Origin: Paludibacteraceae bacterium
Lineage (GTDB): Bacteria > Bacteroidota > Bacteroidia > Bacteroidales > Paludibacteraceae
Reading direction: 5' to 3'
NCBI GenBank assembly: GCA_017451525.1
Contig: JAFTOD010000003.1
Location: 62,001 to 126,000 of the forward strand
DNA: 64,000 bases
Position 1 is the first letter of the stretch, and every line of letters begins with the position of its first letter. Both the position numbers and the translations under genes were made by a program. Positions 24,469 through 32,551 of this stretch are shown one piece after another. The notes beneath the pieces were generated by a model that did not search any database, was not told the origin of the DNA, and was given only the letters and a program-made list of their open reading frames with translations.

Positions 24469-27198
24469 TTACTCTGCGTCTTCTACAGCAGCTTGAGCAG
24501 CAGCCAAGCGTGCGATTGGAACGCGGAATGGAGAGCAAGATGCATAGTTCATACCTACGCGAGCGCAGAACTTAACAGAACTTGGCTCACCACCGTGCTC
24601 ACCGCAGATACCAGTGCGCAATCCTGGACGAACAGCACGACCTTTCTCTACTGCCATCTTAATCAATTGACCAACACCGTTTTGATCCAAAACTTGGAAT
24701 GGGTCAACCTTCAAAATCTTTTGCTCAAGATATACTGGCAAGAAGCTAGCAATATCGTCACGGCTATAACCGAAGGTCATCTGTGTCAAGTCGTTGGTAC
24801 CGAAGGAGAAGTATTGTGCCTCAGTAGCGATACGGTCTGCAGTAAGAGCAGCACGTGGAATCTCAATCATCGTACCGATCTCGAACTCTACCTCTGTGCC
24901 GTACTCAGCAAATACTTGCTTAGCTACTTTCTCGATAATCTCCTTTTGTTGGTGGAACTCGTAGAGGATACCAATCAATGGAACCATAATCTCTGGCATA
25001 GGGTTCTTACCCTCAAGCTTCAACTCGCAAGCAGCACTCAAGATAGCGCGAGTTTGCATAGCGGTAATCTCTGGGAAGGTGATACCGAGACGGCAACCAC
25101 GGTGACCAAGCATTGGGTTGTTCTCTGCGAGAGAGTCAACACGTTGCTTAATCTCTTGTACGCTTACGCCCATCTCCTTAGCCATAACCTCTTGACCAGC
25201 AGCATCGTGTGGCACGAACTCGTGCAATGGTGGGTCAAGCAGACGGATATTCACTGGATAGCCATCCATAGCCTCAAGGATACCCTTGAAGTCAGCTTTT
25301 TGGTAAGGAAGAAGTTTTGCCAATGCTTTCTCACGACCCTCAGCAGTCTTAGAAAGAATCATCTCGCGCATAGCCACAATTTTCTTATCCTCGAAGAACA
25401 TGTGCTCGGTACGGGTCAAACCGATACCCTTAGCGCCGAAGTCACGAGCCACTTGTGCATCGTGTGGAGTATCTGCGTTGGTACGTACTTGGAGGTGAGT
25501 ATATTTGTCGCAGAGGTCCATGAGCTCTTTGAAGTCGCCGCTCAATTCAGCAGCCTTGGTTGGGATTTGACCTGCATATACTTGACCTGTAGAACCGTTG
25601 ATAGAGATGTAGTCACCCTCTTTGTATGTAATACCTTCGATGGTCAAGGTCTTAGCCTTGTAATCTACTACGATAGCACCTGCACCAGATACGCAGCACT
25701 TACCCATACCACGAGCTACTACGGCAGCGTGAGAGGTCATACCACCACGAGCGGTCAAGATACCCTCAGCAGCAGACATACCTGCGAGGTCCTCTGGGCT
25801 GGTTTCGATACGAACCATAACGACTTTCTTGCCATCTTTGTGCCACTCTTGAGCGTCGTCAGCGTGGAAGACGATTTGACCACATGCAGCACCTGGACTA
25901 GCTGGCAAACCTTGAGTGATTACCTTAGCGGTCTTCAACGCAGCCTTGTCGAATACAGGGTGGAGTAGTTCGTCGAGCTTTTGTGGCTCGCAACGCATGA
26001 TAGCGGTCTTCTCGTCGATAAGACCCTCGTGAACGAGGTCCATAGCAATCTTCACCATCGCAGTACCAGTACGTTTACCGTTACGTGTTTGGAGGAACCA
26101 GAGCTTGCCCTCTTGTACGGTGAACTCCATATCTTGCATATCGCGGTAGTGGTTCTCCAGCTTGGTTTGGATAGCATCAAGCTCAGCGTAGATAGCTGGC
26201 ATTGCCTCTTCCATTGAAGGATACTTGCTAGCGCGCTCTTCCTCGCTGATACCTTGGAGTGCTGCCCAACGGCGGCTACCCTCGATGGTGATTTGTTGAG
26301 GAGTACGGATACCTGCCACTACGTCCTCACCTTGAGCGTTTACGAGGTACTCACCATTGAAGAGGTTCTCACCAGTAGCAGCGTCACGGCTGAAGCATAC
26401 ACCTGTAGCTGATGTCTCGCCCATGTTACCAAATACCATGGCTTGTACGGTAACGGCTGTCCCCCATTCGTCTGGAATTCCTTCCATCTTACGATAGAGG
26501 ATAGCGCGCTCGTTCATCCAACTGCGGAACACAGCGCAAATAGCGCCCCAGAGTTGCTCAACTGGGTTGGTAGGGAAGTCGTGACCTGTTTGCTCTTTGA
26601 TAGCTGTTTTGAAGCGAGCCACGAGGAGTTTGAGTTCATCTACGGTCAGGTCTTTGTCAAGCTTGATACCGCGAATCTCTTTTACCTCGTCGATGATAGC
26701 CTCAAATGGGTCGATATCCTCTTTGTTAACTGGCTTCATGCCAAGCACCACGTCACCGTACATCTGTACGAAACGGCGGTAGCTATCGTAAACGAAGTGA
26801 GGGTTATTGGTCTTAGCAGCCAAACCAGCAGCCACCTCATCGTTCAAACCAAGGTTGAGGATAGTATCCATCATACCTGGCATAGACGCACGAGCACCCG
26901 AGCGAACGCTCACCAAAAGTGGGTTGCTAGGATCACCGAAGTTATTGTTCATCAAACTCTCAATGTGAGCAACTGCTGCAGTTACTTCTGCATTCAGTAC
27001 TTCTACAATTTTCTCTTGACCTACTTGGTAGTACTCGTTGCAAACATCAGTGGTGATTGTGAATCCTGGAGGCACTGGTACGCCCACAAGGTTCATCTCA
27101 GCAAGGTTTGCGCCTTTACCGCCCAATACTTCGCGCATTTGAGCGTTACCTTCTGCTTTACCATTACCGAAGGTGTAAACACGTTTCTTGTTGTCCAT
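24469..27198 (-). CDS. ppdK: Pyruvate, phosphate dikinase
   Basis: 909-aa cytosolic enzyme interconverting pyruvate + ATP + Pi and PEP + AMP + PPi, a gluconeogenic or PPi-dependent glycolytic step common in Bacteroidota. N-terminal ATP-grasp domain ('GGKGANLAEM', 'SVRSGARASMPGMMDTILNLG'), the phosphohistidine domain with catalytic His in GGMTSHAAVVARGMGKCCVSG, and a C-terminal PEP-binding barrel with 'GTMIEIPRA', 'FGTNDLTQM' and the Cys region 'GICGEHGGEP'. Full length. Single gene with its own promoter at 27258. A long open frame on the opposite strand is a codon-bias shadow. Confidence 0.97.
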   Translation of the reverse strand: MDNKKRVYTFGNGKAEGNAQMREVLGGKGANLAEMNLVGVPVPPGFTITTDVCNEYYQVGQEKIVEVLNAEVTAAVAHIESLMNNNFGDPSNPLLVSVRSGARASMPGMMDTILNLGLNDEVAAGLAAKTNNPHFVYDSYRRFVQMYGDVVLGMKPVNKEDIDPFEAIIDEVKEIRGIKLDKDLTVDELKLLVARFKTAIKEQTGHDFPTNPVEQLWGAICAVFRSWMNERAILYRKMEGIPDEWGTAVTVQAMVFGNMGETSATGVCFSRDAATGENLFNGEYLVNAQGEDVVAGIRTPQQITIEGSRRWAALQGISEEERASKYPSMEEAMPAIYAELDAIQTKLENHYRDMQDMEFTVQEGKLWFLQTRNGKRTGTAMVKIAMDLVHEGLIDEKTAIMRCEPQKLDELLHPVFDKAALKTAKVITQGLPASPGAACGQIVFHADDAQEWHKDGKKVVMVRIETSPEDLAGMSAAEGILTARGGMTSHAAVVARGMGKCCVSGAGAIVVDYKAKTLTIEGITYKEGDYISINGSTGQVYAGQIPTKAAELSGDFKELMDLCDKYTHLQVRTNADTPHDAQVARDFGAKGIGLTRTEHMFFEDKKIVAMREMILSKTAEGREKALAKLLPYQKADFKGILEAMDGYPVNIRLLDPPLHEFVPHDAAGQEVMAKEMGVSVQEIKQRVDSLAENNPMLGHRGCRLGITFPEITAMQTRAILSAACELKLEGKNPMPEIMVPLIGILYEFHQQKEIIEKVAKQVFAEYGTEVEFEIGTMIEIPRAALTADRIATEAQYFSFGTNDLTQMTFGYSRDDIASFLPVYLEQKILKVDPFQVLDQNGVGQLIKMAVEKGRAVRPGLRTGICGEHGGEPSSVKFCARVGMNYASCSPFRVPIARLAAAQAAVEDAE

Positions 27199-27257
27199 TT
27201 TTTTTAATAAAATTTATGATTAATATTCTTTTTTATACTTAATTTTGTTTCAGTCTG

Positions 27258-27288
27258 CAAAGGTACAAAAAAAAATGCATATATGCAA
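27258..27288 (-). promoter_or_regulatory. Promoter of ppdK
   Basis: Minus-strand TTGCATAT (27288-27281) and TACCTTTG (27265-27258), N20 spacing; imperfect hairpin AGCAAAA...TTTTGCT lies just upstream. Confidence 0.85.
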
Positions 27289-27369
27289 ATAAAAAGAGCA
27301 AAAGTTCTATTTTGAGGGTATTTTGCTATTTTACTTGATTATTGGCTATATAATATTAAGGTGTAGGAA

Positions 27370-27858
27370 TTAGTATATCTTTTGATATGCAATACGCGGA
27401 GAAGAGTCGCGTGTGTAGATAATGCCACAGCGTGTGAAGTGGTTTTGCTCGATGAGGTGAATCATGCGGGCATTGGCTTGGTGGGTGTCAATGCGGATAT
27501 TGCTGCATTGTGCTGAGCACCAGTCGAGTACGGTGCGGAAGATTCCTCGTTGCTGCCCATTAGAGGCGATGCGATGAATAGTGCCGTAGGGTAGGGTGTC
27601 ATCTAACCATTGGCCGTCCTCAATATACGCATAGGTAGGGTCGTCGCCGATGATAAAAACGAAAGTGGCGCAGGGCACTCCTTTGTGTTCAATGACATAA
27701 CTCACGCCGCGTTGGATGTCGTTCTCCAACTGCTCGCGGGTAGGGTAACTATCTCCCCATTGCGTAGGATTGCCATCAGCAGCCATCTGCGCACGAGCAT
27801 AGTCAAAGATAGCCAAAAGGGCATCAATGTCGGCATATGTCGTAGGTCGGATGTTCAT
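27370..27858 (-). CDS. GNAT-family N-acetyltransferase
   Basis: 162-aa acetyltransferase beginning MNIRPTTYADIDALLAIFDYARAQM, the typical GNAT first strand and helix; 'YGTIHRIASNGQQRGIFRTVLDWC' occupies the acetyl-CoA-binding motif A position and 'RIDTHQANARMIHLIEQNHFTRCGIIY' motif B. The ATG shares its A with the TAA stop of the metallophosphoesterase (TAATG), so translation is coupled. Substrate unknown. Last gene of the two-component operon. Confidence 0.88.
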   Translation of the reverse strand: MNIRPTTYADIDALLAIFDYARAQMAADGNPTQWGDSYPTREQLENDIQRGVSYVIEHKGVPCATFVFIIGDDPTYAYIEDGQWLDDTLPYGTIHRIASNGQQRGIFRTVLDWCSAQCSNIRIDTHQANARMIHLIEQNHFTRCGIIYTRDSSPRIAYQKIY

Positions 27859-28883
27859 TATTGTTTTTGCAATGTGATTACGGTTATTTCTGCGGGTACG
27901 CCTATGCGAACGGGTAGGGTGCAACCTAGGCCTGTATTGATGTGGAGGGATTGTCCGTCATTGTGATACCAGCCCTCTGATTCGGTGAACATGAGGGAAG
28001 AGAGTGGGTAGCCGAAGAGGCGCACTTGTCCTGCATGCGTGTGTCCGCTGAGAGTCAGCGGAATGTCGGTGGTAGGTACTACCTCTCCTCGCCAATGCGA
28101 TGGGTCGTGCGTTAGCAATATTTGCATCCCATCGCCTTTCGCCTCTAAACTGTAGCCCGTAGGGCGTCCTCTAAACTGTAGCGCAGCGTTCAGATCCCCT
28201 TGGGAGATAGTCTGAAATCCTTGTCCCTGACAAGAGGTATTATCCACGCCAATGATTTGCAGGTGGGCGGTGTCGCGCGAGATGATATACGACTGATTGC
28301 GAAGCAGATACCAACCTAACGTGTCGCGTTGGTAGGCGGTTAGTTGGTTGACTTTTTCTTCTTTCTGCTCATCGTTTAGTCCGTGGTGGTAGAGTGCAAA
28401 ATCGTGGTTGCCGAGTATGCTCGTGATACCATCTTTGGCATGCAGTTGGCGGAGCATATCCGTGAACGGAATAGCTTCTTCTACACCAAAGCCCACGAAG
28501 TCGCCCGTAAAACAGATAAGGTCGGGTTGTTGAGCGTTGATGGTATCTATTATGCGTTGCAGGAATGCAGGATTGTCGGCAAAAGAGGATAGGTGCAAGT
28601 CGCTGATATGTACAATCTTGTAATTGTTAAAAGCAGCAGGTACTTTGGTCGAAGTGTAGGCGGTAGGTTGCACACGCAGTTGGAAGCGTCCGAACCAATA
28701 ACCATAGAGCATAGTGCCCATGAAGAGCAGTACGAGTGCAAGTCCTGTATAGGCAAAAGGTGCATACGGCATGGCGTGGTGGCACAGCCGTGCCACAATC
28801 CAACAGAGTAGCCATACAAGAGTAGGGCAGAGAAATAGCACTACGATGCAGAATATGAGAAAAGAGGTAAACATATGTTGCAA
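27858..28883 (-). CDS. Membrane-anchored metallophosphoesterase (YkuE/YaeI type) with in-frame repeat insertion
   Basis: 341 aa. Two or three N-terminal membrane helices, then a calcineurin-type phosphoesterase: IVHISDLHL, FTGDFVGFG, LGNHDFALYHHG, LTHDPSHW and SGHTHAGQV, covering all five metal-binding blocks. Related proteins act on UDP-diacylglucosamine or other membrane phosphoesters; the substrate here is unknown. Between 'ISQGDL' and 'MQILLTHD' the chain has an extra segment (NAALQFRGRPTGYSLEAKG) encoded by a dispersed repeat (28142-28190) also found in intergenic DNA at 6583 and 44534. In the operon with the two-component genes (3 bp from the kinase gene). Confidence 0.88.
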   Translation of the reverse strand: MQHMFTSFLIFCIVVLFLCPTLVWLLCWIVARLCHHAMPYAPFAYTGLALVLLFMGTMLYGYWFGRFQLRVQPTAYTSTKVPAAFNNYKIVHISDLHLSSFADNPAFLQRIIDTINAQQPDLICFTGDFVGFGVEEAIPFTDMLRQLHAKDGITSILGNHDFALYHHGLNDEQKEEKVNQLTAYQRDTLGWYLLRNQSYIISRDTAHLQIIGVDNTSCQGQGFQTISQGDLNAALQFRGRPTGYSLEAKGDGMQILLTHDPSHWRGEVVPTTDIPLTLSGHTHAGQVRLFGYPLSSLMFTESEGWYHNDGQSLHINTGLGCTLPVRIGVPAEITVITLQKQ

Positions 28884-28886
28884 TGG

Positions 28887-29663
28887 TTATTTTGCTCTAC
28901 GTGCAAGGGAGAACTGAAACTCTAATCCGCCTTCGGGGCGATTGATTGCGGTGATTTTTCCTCCATGGAAGATCACCGCATGTTTTACGATGGAGAGTCC
29001 TAAGCCAGTGCCGCCTGCTTTGCGACTGCGACCTTTGTCCACACGATAGAAACGCTCAAAGATATGTGCCAATGCTTCATTTGGAACTCCCTGACCATTG
29101 TCGGTAATACTGAAATATAGATTTGATGGGTCTTGGCTCGTGAGTTGAATACTAATCTCTGCTTTCTCTACATAGTTGATGGCGTTGTCCACAATATTAT
29201 GAAAAATGGAGTAGAGTAGCGTATAGTTTCCTGAGATAATCAAGTGTTTAGGTATATTGTGCGTAATGGTAGCACCTGCTTGCGAAGCGCGCAAAGATAG
29301 GTCTTGCACCACATTCTCCACCACGGTGTAAAGGTCTAATTGTAGGCGAGTGTAGAAGTCGGTTTGGGTGTCGAGTTTGTTGATAGTGGATATATCTTCC
29401 ACAAGGTTGGCAAGGCGACCCGATTGCTGATAGGCACGCTCAATGAATTGTCGGCGTTGTTCTTCGGTCATGTCGGGGTGCATGAGGATAGTTTCCAATG
29501 CTCCGCGAATACTCGCTACAGGTGTTTTGAGTTCGTGACTGATATTCTGCGTCAGCGTCAATCGTTGCTGCTCGCGTGCCTTATTAATCTTCTGCTTGTA
29601 GAAGGCGTAAAAGATGCCTACAATAGCAATAATGCCTATTCCTATGATAATCCAAATGTTCAT
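28887..29663 (-). CDS. Small PhoR-like sensor histidine kinase
   Basis: 258 aa: one N-terminal membrane helix (MNIWIIIGIGIIAIVGIFYAFY), then directly the DHp domain with H-box ISHELKTPVASIRG and the HATPase domain (NIVDNAINY; DNGQGVP; HIFERFYRVD; GGTGLGLSIVKHA). Periplasmic sensor, HAMP and PAS domains are missing, so it may sense through the membrane helix or a partner. ATG 29663 is used; the longer start falls in the 10-bp tandem array. The cognate regulator is encoded immediately upstream, about 57 bp away. Confidence 0.9.
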   Translation of the reverse strand: MNIWIIIGIGIIAIVGIFYAFYKQKINKAREQQRLTLTQNISHELKTPVASIRGALETILMHPDMTEEQRRQFIERAYQQSGRLANLVEDISTINKLDTQTDFYTRLQLDLYTVVENVVQDLSLRASQAGATITHNIPKHLIISGNYTLLYSIFHNIVDNAINYVEKAEISIQLTSQDPSNLYFSITDNGQGVPNEALAHIFERFYRVDKGRSRKAGGTGLGLSIVKHAVIFHGGKITAINRPEGGLEFQFSLARRAK

Positions 29664-29670
29664 GGTGTTG

Positions 29671-29720
29671 TGTAGCATTGTGTAGAATGGTGTAGTGTTG
29701 TATAGAGTTGTGTAGGAGGG
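29671..29720. repeat. 10-bp tandem array TGTAGNNTTG x5 between regulator and kinase genes
   Basis: Units TGTAGCATTG, TGTAGAATGG, TGTAGTGTTG, TATAGAGTTG, TGTAGGAGGG in perfect 10-bp register. The same unit family occurs inside mfd at 53727-53770. Confidence 0.85.
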
Positions 29721-30479
29721 TTAATTTTCGAAGAGGTATCCGTAACCAGATTTGGTGATAATGCGTTTGCCGTACTGCCCAAGTTTGCGACGGAGGTGGG
29801 TGATATGCACATCTACGGTACGTTCGAGTACATAGCCGTTGCTGTCCCACACATTATTAAGCAAGTGATCGCGTGATAGGATTTGTCCGCGATGGGTGAG
29901 TAGGTAGCAGAGTAATTCAATCTCTTTGCGTGTTGTTTTTACATGTTCGCCATCCACCATGAGCGACATATCGGCTTTGTTCACTACAATCCCTTCAAAC
30001 ACGATGCAGTCGTTGCTGATAGGTCTTTGTTCTTGGTTCTTGGCTCCTTGTTCCGCAGTTCTGCGAAGCACTGCTGCTACTCGTGCCAGTACTTCGGCAA
30101 TGCGGAAGGGCTTGCTGATATAGTCATCTGCGCCTAACTTAAATCCCTGAAGCACAGTATCTTCGTCGCTCAATGCTGTTAAGAATATGATAGGAATAGA
30201 CGCCCCTTGGGGGCTATTAGGCGATGAGGCGATGAGGCTATTAGGTGAAAGGCGAAGTTTCTCCGCCATCTCCAACCCCGACATGCCGTCCATCATAATG
30301 TCGAGAAGGATGAGGGATATGGGTGATGGGCTATTGGCAATAGGCGATTGGAGCAGGCCCAATGCTTCTTCTGCGGAGTGTGCAACAAGTGTTTCGTAGC
30401 CTGCTTTTTGCAACGAATAGGAGAGAATCATGCAGATATCCTCTTCATCATCTACTATGAGTATGCGTTGTTTTGCCAT
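29721..30479 (-). CDS. OmpR/PhoB-family response regulator with repeat-encoded insertions
   Basis: 252 aa: receiver domain (acidic VDDEED, phospho-acceptor Asp in LILLDIMMDGMSG, FLTALSDED, and the KPF lysine) and a C-terminal winged-helix DNA-binding domain (TRKEIELLCYLLTHRGQILSRDHLL ... VDVHITHLRRKLG). Three non-family stretches interrupt it: SPIANSPSPIS before the third strand, SPNSLIASSPNSPQG before the fourth, and AEQGAKNQEQRPIS in the interdomain linker. The last two match repeats in other genes. First gene of the operon; plausible regulator of the two Pho-box-like promoters at 31353 and 35246. Confidence 0.92.
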   Translation of the reverse strand: MAKQRILIVDDEEDICMILSYSLQKAGYETLVAHSAEEALGLLQSPIANSPSPISLILLDIMMDGMSGLEMAEKLRLSPNSLIASSPNSPQGASIPIIFLTALSDEDTVLQGFKLGADDYISKPFRIAEVLARVAAVLRRTAEQGAKNQEQRPISNDCIVFEGIVVNKADMSLMVDGEHVKTTRKEIELLCYLLTHRGQILSRDHLLNNVWDSNGYVLERTVDVHITHLRRKLGQYGKRIITKSGYGYLFEN

Positions 30480-30501
30480 ATTGATGATATAGTTTCGGCT
30501 G

Positions 30502-30532
30502 CAAAGTTAGTAAAAATATTTCAATCAACCAA
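30502..30532 (-). promoter_or_regulatory. Promoter of the two-component operon
   Basis: Minus-strand TTG (30532-30530) and TAACTTTG (30509-30502), N20 spacing. Confidence 0.75.
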
Positions 30533-30583
30533 CCCGATTGTTTAATTTAATGATTTATTAATATTTTTTGCCGATATTGCAAA

Positions 30584-30617
30584 CAAAAGGTGTGTCAGTA
30601 TCGTGACACACCCTTTT
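30584..30617 (-). terminator. Terminator after the 42-aa membrane protein gene
   Basis: GGTGTGTCA (30589-30597) / TGACACACC (30604-30612) with AAAA and TTTT flanks; the minus-strand T-run follows the stem. Confidence 0.8.
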
Positions 30618-30631
30618 GTGGGAAATTGTTG

Positions 30632-30760
30632 TTATTTTTCTTCCTCTTCTTGCTTTTGTTTAGCCTCTTTGCGGTCTTTGATGGCACTAATAATAAAGAA
30701 AGGACCCATAAAGACTGCTACCATGCCCAGGGCAAGGAGAATCATTGTCAAATCATCCAT
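30632..30760 (-). CDS. Small single-helix membrane protein (42 aa)
   Basis: MDDLTMILLALGMVAVFMGPFFIISAIKDR followed by a charged tail KEAKQKQEEEEK. One transmembrane helix, then a highly charged cytoplasmic end; no family recognised. Supporting evidence: a clean start, a stop 15 bp before a strong terminator on the same strand, and a sensible topology. It lies 98 bp downstream of the exported-protein gene ending at 30859 and could share its transcript. A 7-codon ATG-initiated mini-frame overlaps its start. Overlapping plus-strand frames are shadows. Confidence 0.65.
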   Translation of the reverse strand: MDDLTMILLALGMVAVFMGPFFIISAIKDRKEAKQKQEEEEK

Positions 30761-30795
30761 AGTTGTTTCATGTTTTGATAGTTAAACTTATAGTT

Positions 30796-30848
30796 ATCGG
30801 ACGGCGTTCCGCCTATTGGATATTGGACGGCTGCGCCTATTGGATATA
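30796..30848. repeat. GGACGGC...GCCTATTGGATAT repeat, two units
   Basis: Two adjacent copies of GGACGGC-n-GCCTATTGGATAT; related copies at 23116-23142 and 24383-24413. Confidence 0.75.
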
Positions 30849-30858
30849 GGTTAGATCA

Positions 30859-31287
30859 CTACCAAAAACTATGAAACGGAAAGGATATTTGTTCTGTGGG
30901 TAAACTAAGTGGCGTTGTGCATGATAGTGCCACTATACGCTTGATATTGTGGGAAATACTATTGGCTTGGTAGCGCAATGCAGCACATAGTTGCTGCATG
31001 TTGGTACGCAGTTGCCACGATGTAGAAACACGCTCCTGACGGCGAGTGCGCAAGCGATTATCTTCGCTGCGTGTACCGATTTGGTACGAGGTGAGGGCAT
31101 CAGTCCAATCGTATTGTTGCTGAAGACGTTTGGCGTAGTCCTCTGATATATCATTTAATACGGAAGATGATGCGCTTGCACTCGCTGATGGGCAAGATGC
31201 TGTATCTTGAGCAGAAAGGTCGGACATATGCACAGAAGCACATAGTCCGATTATCAATACGAGCAATATATAGCGCAAGTCTTTCAC
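30859..31287 (-). CDS. Exported protein of unknown function
   Basis: 142 aa from a GTG start (VKDLRYILLVLIIGLCASVHM), giving a signal peptide; upstream frame codons precede the transcription start, so GTG 31287 is preferred. The mature part has a Ser/Ala-rich segment (SASASASSS), a charged helix (AKRLQQQYDW...) and 'RTRRQERVSTSWQLRTNMQQLCAALRYQ'. No family recognised. Its promoter at 31308 diverges from the Pho-box promoter of the antiporter gene. Confidence 0.6.
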   Translation of the reverse strand: MKDLRYILLVLIIGLCASVHMSDLSAQDTASCPSASASASSSVLNDISEDYAKRLQQQYDWTDALTSYQIGTRSEDNRLRTRRQERVSTSWQLRTNMQQLCAALRYQANSISHNIKRIVALSCTTPLSLPTEQISFPFHSFW

Positions 31288-31307
31288 TACAAATCTATTT
31301 AATGCTG

Positions 31308-31338
31308 CAAAGGTACAAAAAAATATGCACATGTCCAA
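31308..31338 (-). promoter_or_regulatory. Promoter of the 142-aa exported protein gene
   Basis: Minus-strand TTG (31338-31336) and TACCTTTG (31315-31308), N20 spacing. Confidence 0.8.
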
Positions 31339-31352
31339 TTATATTTCCAGAA

Positions 31353-31409
31353 TTTAATAATTTCTTAACAAAATCTTCATACTTCTATAATAATATTGTG
31401 CTACTTTTG
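31353..31409 (+). promoter_or_regulatory. Pho-box-like promoter of the Na+/Ca2+ antiporter gene
   Basis: TTTAATA (31353-31359), CTTAACA (31364-31370), CTTCATA (31375-31381): three 7-mers at 11-bp intervals. The -7 box TACTTTTG (31402-31409) starts 27 bp after the start of the third repeat. No TTG exists at the usual position (31379). Same geometry as 35246-35302. Confidence 0.65.
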
Positions 31410-31451
31410 CACGAGAATTGTTGATTGGATGGTAGAGCGACCGCCTGTAGA

Positions 31452-31535
31452 CTACAGCGAATGCAATGAGCGAACTACAGTGAGCATTGCGAACGATCTA
31501 CAACGAAGTGAGCTACAGCGAATGAAATGAGCGTA
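31452..31535. repeat. 23-bp tandem repeat in the antiporter leader
   Basis: CTACAGCGAATGCAATGAGC-type units at 31452, 31475, 31498 (15 bp) and 31513; the second unit contains the reverse complement GCATTGC of the first unit's core. Confidence 0.8.
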
Positions 31536-31551
31536 CTAAAACTTATTAATT

Positions 31552-32517
31552 ATGGAATATATTATTTTGATTGTGACTTTGGTAGGCATCGTGTTTGGTG
31601 CTGATTTGCTGCTAAATGGTAGCGTAGCTATCGCTAAACGCTTTCATGTATCGGATTTTGTGATTGGTGCTGTTATCGTGGGCATTGGTACAAGTGTGCC
31701 TGAGTTGGTGGTCAGTTTCTTTGGCGCGCTGAAAGGCAATGCCGATGTGGCGATTGGCAATGTGGTGGGCTCCAATATATTTAATGTGTTGGGTATCTTG
31801 GGTTTGACGGCATTGCTCTTCCCAATCGCAATAGACAAGAAAAATATGACCTTTGAGATACCATTGTGTATTGGTGTTTCGGTCTTGCTGACCTTATTGG
31901 CGCTTAATTTCTTCAATGGCACACCTGCCACGATAAGCCGTATAGATGGTATCGTATTATTGTTAATTTTTGCGGGGTATATGTGGTATTCTATAGCTCG
32001 CGACAAAAGAGAGTCTACCCCCATTCCCCCTCTAACGGAAGGGGCAAATGACAAGGAGATGCAATGTTTGATGCCTGTTTGGAAAGCGGTTATGAAAGTT
32101 GTTGTGGGGTTGGGCATATTAATTGTGAGCTGCGATATGTTTGTAGATGATGCAGTGGCTATTGCTAAATCTTGGGGCGTTGATGATGCTATAATCTCGC
32201 TCACATTGGTTGCTTGCGGTACTTCGTTGCCAGAGTTGGCTGCTTCGGTAGTGGCAGCATGCAAGAAGAATACCCAACTGGCATTGGGCAATATCATCGG
32301 TTCGAATATCTTCAATATCTTGCTGATCTTGGGTCTTAGCTCACAAGTCATGCCTTTGGTTTCTGCGGATATCACGATTGTGGACTATGCCGTCATGATT
32401 GCCGCGGCAGCTTTCCCGTTGCTCTTTGGCTTCAAAGGCAAGATCGGCAGAGTAGGTGGCGCGTTGATGGTGATCGCTTTTGCAGTCTATACTTGGTATT
32501 TGATTGCAGGTGTTTGA
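31552..32517 (+). CDS. CaCA-family Na+/Ca2+ antiporter (YrbG-like)
   Basis: 321-aa inner-membrane cation exchanger with two inverted repeats, each carrying the family alpha motif: 'GIGTSVPELVVSFFGALKGNADVAIGNVVGSNIFNVLGILG' and 'ACGTSLPELAASVVAACKKNTQLALGNIIGSNIFNILLILG' with the acidic Glu of each GTS-PEL. The loop between the halves is lengthened by 'STPIPPLTEGANDK', encoded by repeat-like DNA (32019-32056). Preceded by a Pho-box-like promoter and a 140-nt leader of 23-bp repeats, so it may respond to phosphate (calcium-phosphate homeostasis is inference). Confidence 0.92.
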   Translation: MEYIILIVTLVGIVFGADLLLNGSVAIAKRFHVSDFVIGAVIVGIGTSVPELVVSFFGALKGNADVAIGNVVGSNIFNVLGILGLTALLFPIAIDKKNMTFEIPLCIGVSVLLTLLALNFFNGTPATISRIDGIVLLLIFAGYMWYSIARDKRESTPIPPLTEGANDKEMQCLMPVWKAVMKVVVGLGILIVSCDMFVDDAVAIAKSWGVDDAIISLTLVACGTSLPELAASVVAACKKNTQLALGNIIGSNIFNILLILGLSSQVMPLVSADITIVDYAVMIAAAAFPLLFGFKGKIGRVGGALMVIAFAVYTWYLIAGV

Positions 32518-32551
32518 TTTCAGAAGAATAGTTACTTTGATATATATGCTA

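Noticed and set aside
24409-25968. 519-aa open frame on the plus strand
   Set aside because: Entirely antisense to ppdK; low-complexity Ser/Leu/Thr-rich product typical of codon-bias shadows, no start signal.
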